Below, in pieces: positions 16,541-24,630 of a stretch of 64,000 nt of DNA (position 1 is the first letter of the stretch; the number at the start of each line of letters is the position of its first letter). A program made the translations under genes and the position numbers. Origin of the DNA: Aquimarina acroporae (GTDB taxonomy: Bacteria; Bacteroidota; Bacteroidia; Flavobacteriales; Flavobacteriaceae); contig NZ_JALPRE010000003.1 of the NCBI RefSeq assembly GCF_023195925.1, forward strand, positions 496,001-560,000, in the 5' to 3' direction. Under the pieces are notes generated by a model. It saw only the letters and a list, made by a program, of their open reading frames with translations, did not search any database and had not been told where the DNA came from.

Positions 16541-17050
16541 ATGAAAACACTCAGTAAATTAACATTAATTGCAACTGTTCTTTTCTTTGTTTCTTGTAAA
16601 CAGAATCCTGCCGAAGCACCAGAGCATAAGGCAATGGTAGAAAATCATAAGTCGATGGAAGCATCTCATGAAACCATGGCAAAAGAACATAACACAATGA
16701 AAGATGATCATCAACAAATGGTAGATGCTCATAAGGCTATAGAGAATGATTCTATTCATTTAGTAACAGAAAAGAACCATACGGCTTTATTAGCAAAGCA
16801 TGGTGAATTAATTTCTGCACATCAGGCGTTAATAGAAAAGCATGCAGAATTGGAGACAAAACATGCGTCAGGAGAGATAACACTTGAACAAATGACAACG
16901 GAGCATGAGTCTATGAAAGCTGAGCACGAATCTATGGAAAAAGAACACCAAAGTATTGCAGCTGAACACCAAAAAATAACAGAAGAAGATCAAAAAATGA
17001 TTAAAGAAGATCAGGAGAAGGCAAAGGAAGAAGAGGCTGATCAAAAATAA
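16541..17050 (+). CDS. His/Met-rich coiled-coil lipoprotein
   Basis: The 169-residue protein has a lipoprotein signal (ATVLFFVSC, Cys near 19) and then an almost uninterrupted helix of 7-residue units, each with His (and often Met) at fixed places: ENHKSMEASHETM, KEHNTMKDDHQQM, AEHESMEKEHQSI and so on. About 18 His occur on a strongly acidic coiled coil. Such a rod could bind Zn, Cu or other ions in the periplasm. It is transcribed divergently from the Fur-family gene and ends at a strong hairpin. No named family recognised. Confidence 0.8.
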   Translation: MKTLSKLTLIATVLFFVSCKQNPAEAPEHKAMVENHKSMEASHETMAKEHNTMKDDHQQMVDAHKAIENDSIHLVTEKNHTALLAKHGELISAHQALIEKHAELETKHASGEITLEQMTTEHESMKAEHESMEKEHQSIAAEHQKITEEDQKMIKEDQEKAKEEEADQK

Positions 17051-17071
17051 TTAAGAGCATATTAGATATAG

Positions 17072-17112
17072 AAAAGCCAAATTGAAATTATTTTCAATTT
17101 GGCTTTTTGTTA
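17072..17112. terminator. Terminator, bidirectional
   Basis: A perfect stem with AAAAGCCAAATTGAAA (17072-17087) pairing with 17092-17107 around TTAT is followed by Ts, and by As on the other side. It lies between the convergent lipoprotein and isocitrate lyase genes. Confidence 0.85.
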
Positions 17113-17133
17113 ATAATACCCCGACTTAAAAAT

Positions 17134-18735
17134 TTATTTATCTAGAACCAATTCTGGTGTTTCTGCGGTTTCAAATTGATTACTAGTGTTTTTGGCACCT
17201 CCAGCTTTCAAAGCTTTATCTCCTGCGAAGAATGTTTTGTGATCATCTCCAAGGTCAGAACCAGCCATTCTTTGGTGTTTTACACAGGATACACCTTTAC
17301 GTATTTCCTGACGTTGAACAGAACCCACATAGGCCAACATTCCTTGATCTCCAAAATAACCTTCAACCAAATCATTCATATGCAACGCAGTAGTGTGATA
17401 AGTTGGTAATGTTATTAAGTGGTGAAATACTCCAGCTTCTCTAGAAGCATCGGCTTGGAAATTTCTGATCATTTCGTCTGCTCTGTTTGATAATTCAGTA
17501 CCATCATATTTAGCATCCATTAATTCTTCACGGTTGTAAGCAGAAGTGTCTTCTCCAGCTTCTGCCATAAGGTCATAAGCTTGTTGACGGAAATTAATTG
17601 TCCAGTTGAAAGATGGTGAGTTGTTATACACCAACTTTGCATTAGGAACTTGTTCCTTAACCCTGTTTACCATATGTGCAATTTGTTTCACGTTTGGTGT
17701 AGGAGTTTCAATCCATAGCAAGTCTGCTCCGTTTTCAAGACTGGTAATACAATCTAATACAACACGATCAATGTTTGATCCTTCTTTAAATTTGTATAAA
17801 CCATTAGGTAGTCTTACAGGACGAACTAGCTTACCGTCTCTCTTAAATAATACGTCGTTTTCACTTACGTTATCAAGAGTTACCTCTTCAGCTTCTACAA
17901 AATCCATGTATTGTGAAGCTAAATCGCCTTCTTCTTGAGATACAGGCAGTTTTTGTGTTAATCCGGCTCCTTCAGAATCTGTTCTCGCTACTATAATACC
18001 ATCGTCTACTCCTAATTCTAAGAAAGCATATCTAAGTGCATTTAGTTTAGCTATAAAATCTTCATGTGGCACAGTTACCTTACCGTCTTGGTGTCCACAT
18101 TGCTTAGCGTCAGATACTTGGTTTTCAATTTGAAGAGCACATGCTCCAGCTTCAATCATTTTTTTAGCTAAAAGGTAAGTAGCTTCTTCATTACCAAAAC
18201 CTGCATCTATATCGGCAATAATTGGTACAACATGGGTTTCAAAATTGTCTATTTCATCTTGCACATCTTCTCCAGCATCTAGTCTTCTAAAAAGATCATT
18301 TAATTCTACAGCATCTGCCTGGCGTAAAAACGTATATATTTCTTCTATTAATTTAGGTACGGCAGTTTTTTCATGCATAGATTGATCTGGTAAAGGACCT
18401 AACTCAGAACGCAGGGCTGCTACCATCCAACCTGAAAGATATAGGTATGTTTTGTTAGTGGTTTTTTTGTGTTTTTTTACCGCAATCATTTTTTGCTGTG
18501 CTACAAAACCATGCCAGCAACCAAGAGATTGAGTATAGTTTACATTATTTGCATCATACTCTGCCATATCTTTACGCATTATAGATGCCGTGTATTTAGC
18601 AATATCTAACCCTGTTTTAAATCTGTTTTGAGCTGCAACCCGAGCAGCGTTTTCTGGTCTGATAGTTGCCCAAGTGTTACCATGTTTAGCTTTTAGTTTA
18701 CGAACTGTATCAAGAGCTGAATTATAAGTAGTCAT
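17134..18735 (-). CDS. aceA: Isocitrate lyase
   Basis: The 533-residue enzyme cleaves isocitrate to succinate and glyoxylate in the glyoxylate bypass. Clear motifs are DIDAGFGN (about residues 175-182, Mg binding), the active-site loop KQCGH (211-215, catalytic Cys213) and the NNSPSFNW stretch near 367-374. Length fits the long eukaryote-like or flavobacterial isocitrate lyases. In many flavobacteria malate synthase is adjacent, but none is encoded here. The upstream gap contains a 34-codon frame and a 14-bp palindrome. The gene is likely used for growth on acetate or fatty acids. Confidence 0.95.
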   Translation of the reverse strand: MTTYNSALDTVRKLKAKHGNTWATIRPENAARVAAQNRFKTGLDIAKYTASIMRKDMAEYDANNVNYTQSLGCWHGFVAQQKMIAVKKHKKTTNKTYLYLSGWMVAALRSELGPLPDQSMHEKTAVPKLIEEIYTFLRQADAVELNDLFRRLDAGEDVQDEIDNFETHVVPIIADIDAGFGNEEATYLLAKKMIEAGACALQIENQVSDAKQCGHQDGKVTVPHEDFIAKLNALRYAFLELGVDDGIIVARTDSEGAGLTQKLPVSQEEGDLASQYMDFVEAEEVTLDNVSENDVLFKRDGKLVRPVRLPNGLYKFKEGSNIDRVVLDCITSLENGADLLWIETPTPNVKQIAHMVNRVKEQVPNAKLVYNNSPSFNWTINFRQQAYDLMAEAGEDTSAYNREELMDAKYDGTELSNRADEMIRNFQADASREAGVFHHLITLPTYHTTALHMNDLVEGYFGDQGMLAYVGSVQRQEIRKGVSCVKHQRMAGSDLGDDHKTFFAGDKALKAGGAKNTSNQFETAETPELVLDK

Positions 18736-18763
18736 AATTTAGTTTTTTAAATTTTATTAAGGG

Positions 18764-18868
18764 TTATTGTTTTTGTTTTACGGTATTGGTTTTTTCTGCA
18801 TTGTAATCAATGGTATTATTAATAGCCCAATTTGTAACCAGTGATTTAGTTTTTACTTGAGATTTCAT
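18764..18868 (-). CDS. Possible 34-residue leader peptide upstream of aceA
   Basis: An ATG at 18868 opens a frame reading MKSQVKTKSLVTNWAIN and ending KQKQ before TAA at 18766-18764, 28 bases ahead of the aceA start. An AAAGG stretch stands close before the ATG. It has no recognised family and no codon evidence beyond being open, so it may be noncoding. If translated, it would be a leader or small regulator of aceA. Confidence 0.3.
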   Translation of the reverse strand: MKSQVKTKSLVTNWAINNTIDYNAEKTNTVKQKQ

Positions 18869-19404
18869 CCTTTAGATTTTTGTTTGTATTAATAATTTGA
18901 ATTCCAATATCTACTCGACAGCGTCTACCAGATTCTTTTTTTAGTAAGCTGTTCACTATTTGTAGTAGTGAATTAATTACAGGACAATATTATAAAAAAG
19001 TTTTTAATAAAAAAAGCGAACGTTCGCTAAAAATATTAAATCACACAAAAAATTGTTGTTCGCAAATAGCGATTTGTTTTAATAAGAAAGGTAAATAAGA
19101 AGTTATTGGAAATAGATTTAAAACACTGTAAAACAGGATATTGCTTGTTGTTTTTGTAGCCTTTTAGGAAAGCTGTTCACTCATTTGTAGTATGTTAATG
19201 GGTGTTTCTTTTTGATGTCAAAAAAACTATAAAATAATTTTGAAATAGTAAAAAACAGATAATTTTTGAATTGTAGTTTTATTTATTCAATAATCGATTA
19301 TGATAAAAAGTCGGGGAAAAACACTGTCATTTTATAACGAAAATCAAAAATAGACAGAAGTGATTTTAACCTATTTTAAAAATACCTGAGTTTTTTTATG
19401 TTAT
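18869..19404. other. Regulatory gap between aceA and the LacI-type gene
   Basis: 536 bases without a supported gene. It contains the perfect palindromes at 19015-19028 (AGCGAACGTTCGCT) and 19290-19301 (ATAATCGATTAT), and a further TTCGCAAATAGCGA at about 19058-19071. No clear terminator with a T-run was found after the LacI-type gene. Confidence 0.5.
19015..19028. promoter_or_regulatory. 14-bp perfect palindrome upstream of aceA, LacI-like operator candidate
   Basis: AGCGAACGTTCGCT is perfectly symmetric around a central CG, the hallmark of LacI-family operators, and resembles the half-site sequences at 20463-20486 in front of the LacI-type gene. It is about 280 bases upstream of aceA. Confidence 0.45.
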
Positions 19405-20436
19405 TTATGATGCTTTGAAAGTAGAAGCTCTAACGATTAATTCAGTTTTTATTTCTACAGTTTTTTTCATAATTAAATCAGCTTCATTGTCATTCTCTAT
19501 TTCATTTATTAGATACTTAATAGCTGTTTTTCCTATGGCATTTCCTGGTTGATTTACTGTAGTGAGTTTAGGTTCTATGATAGTAGAATGTTTAGAGTTG
19601 CTGAATCCGACAACAGCGATTTCTTCGGGAATTTCAATATTGAATTTGTTTAATGTTTGTATCACTCCAATAGCAGCCGTATCTGTGATGGCAAAAATAG
19701 CATCTGGCCTTTTTTTGATACTTAATAAGATATTTGCCATTCTTTTACCTTGCATCAGAGAGATATCATCTACACTAAGAATAATCTTTTCATCAATTTC
19801 TATATTGTGTTCCTTAAGAGCTCTAAGATAGCCTGCGTATCTTTTTTCTGATGTATATGAAAACTCTCTTTCTTTAATGATAGCAATTCTTTTTTTACCA
19901 ATATTGATAAGATGTTCAACAGCATTAAAAGCGGCTTCTTCATCGTTAATAGTGATTTGTGTACATGGAATTTTATCTGAGACTTTGTCAAATAAAATCA
20001 AGGGCAATGTATCAACAATAGGTAGTATATTATCTATGTCTCTAGTCATTTTTGTTAGAGAAGCCAGTATTCCATCTACTCCAAATTGAATCATAGTGTG
20101 TAGCATTTCGTTTTGTTTTATGACATCATTATCAGATTCTGAGATAATAACACGATATCCCTGGATAGAAGCTTGTTCAAGTATACCTCGTACTATAGTG
20201 GCAGTAAAATAATGTGTGATATTTGGAACAATAACTCCAATAATATTTGATTTATGTTTCCTGAAACCTTTAGCAAAAATATTAGGTGTATAATTCATCG
20301 ATTTTGCCAGTTGTTTCACCTTGGTTTTAGTATTCTCATTAATATCAGGGTGATCATTTAACGCTCTGGAAACTGTAGATACCGACAGATTTAAATGTTG
20401 AGCCAACATTTTTAAAGTAGTTACGCCTTTTTTCAT
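19405..20436 (-). CDS. LacI-family transcriptional regulator of the mannosylglycerate locus
   Basis: The protein has the LacI helix-turn-helix and hinge at the N-terminus (TTLKMLAQHLNLSVSTVSRALNDHPDINENTKTKVKQLA) and a periplasmic-binding-protein-like effector domain (NIIGVIVPNITHYF ... AVVGFSNSKHSTIIEPKLTTVNQP). I place the start at the ATG at 20436 (MKKGVTTLKM), not the earlier one at 20466, because the earlier ATG would read through the probable operator and adds residues outside the domain. It is divergent from the TonB receptor that begins the catabolic operon, so it very likely controls that operon and itself. The effector is unknown; mannosylglycerate, or a product of it, is the inference. 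Confidence 0.9.
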   Translation of the reverse strand: MKKGVTTLKMLAQHLNLSVSTVSRALNDHPDINENTKTKVKQLAKSMNYTPNIFAKGFRKHKSNIIGVIVPNITHYFTATIVRGILEQASIQGYRVIISESDNDVIKQNEMLHTMIQFGVDGILASLTKMTRDIDNILPIVDTLPLILFDKVSDKIPCTQITINDEEAAFNAVEHLINIGKKRIAIIKEREFSYTSEKRYAGYLRALKEHNIEIDEKIILSVDDISLMQGKRMANILLSIKKRPDAIFAITDTAAIGVIQTLNKFNIEIPEEIAVVGFSNSKHSTIIEPKLTTVNQPGNAIGKTAIKYLINEIENDNEADLIMKKTVEIKTELIVRASTFKAS

Positions 20437-20462
20437 AAACCTAATTCTATATAAATCAAATT

Positions 20463-20486
20463 GCAAACGATTGCGGGAACGTTTGC
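20463..20486. promoter_or_regulatory. Two adjacent LacI-type operator half-palindromes
   Basis: GCAAACGATTGC (20463-20474) and GGGAACGTTTGC (20475-20486) directly abut. Each is a near-palindrome with a central CG, as in LacI-family operators. They lie just upstream of the LacI-type start and about 20 bases ahead of the promoter of the TonB receptor operon. Confidence 0.55.
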
Positions 20487-20505
20487 GTAAAAATATGCTA
20501 ATATT

Positions 20506-20540
20506 TTGGCATTTTCATTATGAATACGTTAATAAATTTG
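20506..20540 (+). promoter_or_regulatory. Candidate promoter of the mannosylglycerate operon
   Basis: TTG at 20506-20508, a 24-base spacer and TAAATTTG at 20533-20540 approximate the Bacteroidota consensus (spacing slightly long). The ATG of the receptor gene is at 20569. Confidence 0.35.
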
Positions 20541-20568
20541 AAATAATTATCACATAAATACATTCAAA

Positions 20569-23232
20569 ATGAAAAAAGGTATAATCGCGTTATTATGTGT
20601 ATTTAGCACATGTATAGCGTTCTCGCAAACTGAAATTTCAGGGACGGTTAAAGATAACACAGGGGTTCCTATACCTGGTGCAAATGTTTCGATAGTAGGA
20701 AGTAATACTGGAACAATAACCGATTTTGATGGAAATTTTAGTTTTTCATCAGATCTTACAGGTTCAAGAACAGTGCAGATTTCATATATAGGGTATAAAA
20801 CACATCTAGAAGCGGTTGAACTTACTGCATCCCCGATAAGTCTACAAATTGTACTGCAAGAAGGAAACAGTTTAGACGAAGTGGTACTTACTGCATCTTC
20901 CACGTTTAGATCTCAAAAGCAGGCTCCTTTATCCATTAGTTCAAAAGGAATAGGAGAAATCACTAAGCTATCAGCCAATAGCCAGGCAGATATTTTGCGC
21001 GATGTCCCCGGAATTACTGCTGAAGGTGGTGGTGGTGAGACTGCGACAAATTTATTTGTAAGAGGTCTCCCTTCTGGAGGTCAATATGTGTTTAATCCTT
21101 TACAATATGACGGGATGCCTTTGATGAGTACATTTGGTCTTAACTCCTCGGCTCATGATGTATATGCTCGTCCAGATATAGGGTTTAAAGGAGTCGAGTT
21201 CGTACGAGGTGGAGCAGCCGTACTTTATGGTGCTGGATCTGTAGCAGGTATTATAAATTATACTAGTAAAACAGGTGATACCAACGATGAGAATATAATT
21301 AATATGGAATATGGAAGTAGAGGAAGGTTAAAAACAGATTTTTATACTGGAGGTAGATTAGGTGGTGAAAATTCCAATACATATTATGCATTAACAGGTT
21401 TTGTTAGAAAAGATAACGGGCCAATTGAAACAGGTTTAGATACCAGAGGTGTTCAGTTTAGAGCTAATATCAAAAAGAAATTTGAAAATGGTTCGTTGAC
21501 GGTACATGGGCAGTTCATAAACGATAGAGCACAATTCTTTCTTCCACTTCCTTTACAAGGCGGATCAAGAGAACGTATTAATGGAAATGATGGTGATGAG
21601 GTAGAGCAGTTATTATCTGGTGAGTTGGCTAATACATCTTTTTTAACCCCGGGCGGAGTTTATGAAAGCCCTATAGATGACGGAGTTTTTACCAGAGGAG
21701 GATATCTATTGGCAGATTTTAATTATGACATTACCGACAATTTAAGATTTAAGGCTAAAACGAAATATGCGAATTATGAACATAATTTTGCGCTTTATGT
21801 AGGAGGAAATGGTGATTTTGGTAACCCGATAACATTGGCAGATTACATTGATGAAGTGGCGCCCGGAAATACTGGTTTCAGTGCTACATATCAAGGAGGG
21901 TCAGGAGAGCAAATCAATACCAGTGATTTAGTAGTTGAAAATCTTCATGTAGATCGGTTAAGACCCATGACAGATTATTCTGGAGAAGTAAACCTTATTC
22001 TGAAATCGGGAGACGGGAACCATACATTTACCTTGGGGTCGTACCTAGCCCGAACTGAAGCCGAAGATGTAAATTACCAATATAGAGTGTTATCTGAATT
22101 TAATAATAATCCTCGCTTGGTAAACTTAAGTTACACCGATGGAGGAGGGGGTAATGTGATCTATTCTGAAGGAGGATTGTATAATAGAATAGGTATGACC
22201 GCCAACAACTTTTTGACACAAAGTAGGACAGCATTTTACCTTACCGACGAAATGGTATTTGATAAATGGCGATTTGATATCGGTATTCGTATAGAAAATA
22301 CCAAAGGAACGTTTAGAAGAGGAGGATTAGAAGAAACCCAAGTATATTCTAATCCTGAGCTAACTGCAGAGTTACAAAATGTAAGTTTTTCAGACGGTAG
22401 TTTTGTTACTGGTGAGATTGATGATACAGCATGGGCCGTTTCTCTGGCAGGGTTATATGAGTTAACAGAGTCTACTAATTTGTACGCTAACTTTTCAAGA
22501 GGGTTTTTCTTTCCACAATTAAGAGGATTTGCACCAACTCCGGGAATTAGAGATACCAATTATGAAGCAGAAACTATTCTTCAAGGAGAGCTGGGAGCTA
22601 AGTTTGGTACTGCAACTTTCTCAGGATCGGTAGCGGGTTACTTTGTGAATTTAAGTGACCGTATTCGTATTGATCAGGCAATATCTGGTGGACAATTGGT
22701 AGATCAAGCCAGAAGTGAACAGACTACAAGAACGTTCGGACTCGAAGCCACAGGTAGATATCGTTTTTCTGATGCATTAAGTGTAAACGCTACTGTTACC
22801 TATCAAGATCATGAAATCACCAAAAATGAAACGACCGATTTAGTAAACAATACCACTTCAACAATAAACGAAGGAAATGAGATTGGGAGACAGCCTAATT
22901 TGTTAGGGAGTTTAGGTGTGAATTATGATGATAAAAAATTTGATGCTGGTTTAACAGTAAACCATACTGGAGAAAAATTTACAGATGATTCTAACAACGT
23001 AGAACTAGATGCTATTACTATTGTGAGACTTGGTGGAGGATATACATTTAAAACGTTAACCGATAATTCGATCAGGTTTGGAGTATCTGTGTTTAACTTA
23101 TTCGATAGTGATGGACTTACCGAAGGAAACCCACGAGCAGGTATCGCAGGCCAATCTGCAGATGGAGAGTTTTTCTTTGGAAGACCAATATTACCCCGTA
23201 GAATTTTTGTAACAGCCACTTTCAATTTTTAA
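20569..23232 (+). CDS. TonB-dependent receptor for the mannosylglycerate locus
   Basis: The 887-residue outer-membrane receptor has a signal peptide (CIAFSQ), a carboxypeptidase-like N-terminal domain (ISGTVKDNTGVPIPGANVSI, about residues 22-100), a plug domain (DVPGITAEGGGGETATNLFVRGLPSG, FVRGGAAVLYGAGSVAGIINY, about 135-240) and a large barrel ending in Phe (FVTATFNF). It is of the siderophore/Fe-citrate-like (FecA) branch in length, and no SusD partner follows, which is usual for receptors of small solutes. It leads an operon with the GH63 hydrolase, symporter, glycerate kinase and phosphomannose isomerase. Uptake of a small glycoside such as mannosylglycerate is inferred from those neighbours. 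Confidence 0.9.
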   Translation: MKKGIIALLCVFSTCIAFSQTEISGTVKDNTGVPIPGANVSIVGSNTGTITDFDGNFSFSSDLTGSRTVQISYIGYKTHLEAVELTASPISLQIVLQEGNSLDEVVLTASSTFRSQKQAPLSISSKGIGEITKLSANSQADILRDVPGITAEGGGGETATNLFVRGLPSGGQYVFNPLQYDGMPLMSTFGLNSSAHDVYARPDIGFKGVEFVRGGAAVLYGAGSVAGIINYTSKTGDTNDENIINMEYGSRGRLKTDFYTGGRLGGENSNTYYALTGFVRKDNGPIETGLDTRGVQFRANIKKKFENGSLTVHGQFINDRAQFFLPLPLQGGSRERINGNDGDEVEQLLSGELANTSFLTPGGVYESPIDDGVFTRGGYLLADFNYDITDNLRFKAKTKYANYEHNFALYVGGNGDFGNPITLADYIDEVAPGNTGFSATYQGGSGEQINTSDLVVENLHVDRLRPMTDYSGEVNLILKSGDGNHTFTLGSYLARTEAEDVNYQYRVLSEFNNNPRLVNLSYTDGGGGNVIYSEGGLYNRIGMTANNFLTQSRTAFYLTDEMVFDKWRFDIGIRIENTKGTFRRGGLEETQVYSNPELTAELQNVSFSDGSFVTGEIDDTAWAVSLAGLYELTESTNLYANFSRGFFFPQLRGFAPTPGIRDTNYEAETILQGELGAKFGTATFSGSVAGYFVNLSDRIRIDQAISGGQLVDQARSEQTTRTFGLEATGRYRFSDALSVNATVTYQDHEITKNETTDLVNNTTSTINEGNEIGRQPNLLGSLGVNYDDKKFDAGLTVNHTGEKFTDDSNNVELDAITIVRLGGGYTFKTLTDNSIRFGVSVFNLFDSDGLTEGNPRAGIAGQSADGEFFFGRPILPRRIFVTATFNF

Positions 23233-23246
23233 GTTTTTGATTGAGA

Positions 23247-23285
23247 CTTGTCGCTTATCTCAATTGTGATAAGCGATAAGTTTTT
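23247..23285 (+). terminator. Hairpin after the TonB receptor gene, attenuator-like
   Basis: A stem of 13 bp with CTTGTCGCTTATC pairing with 23268-23280 (one G-T pair), loop of 8 bases, then TTTTT. It separates the receptor gene from the downstream enzymes in the same direction, so it probably lowers rather than ends transcription. Confidence 0.75.
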
Positions 23286-23305
23286 ATGAATTATAAAAAC
23301 ATTCC

Positions 23306-24610
23306 ATGAATTTACTAGAAAAAAAAGCAATAGAAGTTTTAAATAAAAACTGGAAAGGAAGTTTTAGTATACCTTGTGAAAACTTATATCCTTTTCAATG
23401 GTTTTGGGACTCTGGGTTAATAGCAATTGGATTTGCACATTTTGATATGTCTAAAGCCGAAAAAGAAATAGAAACCTTATTAGATGCGCAGTGGGAAAAT
23501 GGATTTATTCCGCATATTATTTTTCATACTGAAACAGATTCCTATTTTCCGGGCGCAGATTTTCATCTTTCAAAGTTACATCCGCAAGCTTCAAAAAAAT
23601 ATAAAACTACCGGAATGACGCAACCTCCTGTTACTGGCTTTGTGTTGCAAGAAATATATAGAATTAGCAAGGACAAGAAAGCAACATTGCAGTTTATAGA
23701 AGGAGTTATTGATAAGGTTTATTTTAATCACGAATATTTTTATGCTAACAGAGATCCTAAAGATGAAGGACTAGTTTATATTTATCATAACTGGGAATCT
23801 GGAACCGATAACTCTCCTATTTGGGATGATATTTGGGAGACCATGAACCCTCCAGAATATACTTTTGAAAGAAGAGATACAACACATGTAGATGCTTCAG
23901 AAAGGCCTACAAAAAGAGAATATGATCATTATTTGCATATCATTGAGATCGCCAAAAAGCATAACTATAATGATAAAAAGATCGCAGAGTTTTCTCCATT
24001 TTTGATTCAAGATCCTTTGTTTAATGCGATGTTGATCAAGTCGAATGAATCTTTAATTGAACTTTATCAACTTCTAGGTAATAATGAAGATAAAATTAGG
24101 ACTCTTAAACACTGGCAGAATAAGAGTATAAAATCTTTCAATGATAAACTATTTGATTCAGATGTTGGGGTGTATACTCACTATGATTTAAGAAATGAAA
24201 GAGTATTAAGCTATATCTCGTCCTCTTCTTTCTCACCATTATTTGCGGGAATTCCAAATAAAGATAGAGCTGCAGGTATTATTAAAGTGATGATGGATAA
24301 ATTTGGTAAAGATGATCAATATTTATGTGCTTCTTTTGATCCTTCAAATGAACGATTTAATCCAAAAAAATATTGGAGAGGTCCTGTTTGGGTGAACTTA
24401 AATTGGATGTTGTGTAAAGGCCTTTATAGATATGAGAAGAATGATCTGGCAAATCGTATGAAAAACGATACTGTAGAGATTGTAGAGAAAAATGGTTTCT
24501 ATGAGTATTTTGATTCGAGAAGAGAGATTCATGAAGAAGGTAAAGCAGGATACGGAGGGAATAATTTTTCTTGGAGTGCGGCATTACTTATCGATCTAAT
24601 GAATTCGTAG
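23306..24610 (+). CDS. GH63-type mannosylglycerate (or glucosylglycerate) hydrolase
   Basis: The 434-residue cytoplasmic protein is an (alpha/alpha)6-barrel glycoside hydrolase of the GH63 (MGH1-like) type. Motifs include YPFQWFWDSG (about residues 28-37), GMTQPPV (103-109), NWESGTDNSPIWD (162-174), YWRGPVWVNLNW (356-367) and GGNNFSWSAAL (417-427). The short length without extra domains matches the bacterial 2-O-alpha-mannosylglycerate hydrolases (about 420-450 residues) rather than processing glucosidase I. There is no signal peptide, so the substrate is hydrolysed inside the cell. The genes downstream for glycerate kinase and mannose-6-phosphate isomerase handle exactly the two products expected, glycerate and (after phosphorylation) mannose. 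Glucosylglycerate is the alternative substrate. Confidence 0.8.
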   Translation: MNLLEKKAIEVLNKNWKGSFSIPCENLYPFQWFWDSGLIAIGFAHFDMSKAEKEIETLLDAQWENGFIPHIIFHTETDSYFPGADFHLSKLHPQASKKYKTTGMTQPPVTGFVLQEIYRISKDKKATLQFIEGVIDKVYFNHEYFYANRDPKDEGLVYIYHNWESGTDNSPIWDDIWETMNPPEYTFERRDTTHVDASERPTKREYDHYLHIIEIAKKHNYNDKKIAEFSPFLIQDPLFNAMLIKSNESLIELYQLLGNNEDKIRTLKHWQNKSIKSFNDKLFDSDVGVYTHYDLRNERVLSYISSSSFSPLFAGIPNKDRAAGIIKVMMDKFGKDDQYLCASFDPSNERFNPKKYWRGPVWVNLNWMLCKGLYRYEKNDLANRMKNDTVEIVEKNGFYEYFDSRREIHEEGKAGYGGNNFSWSAALLIDLMNS

Positions 24611-24630
24611 TTATATATAAATCACAACAG

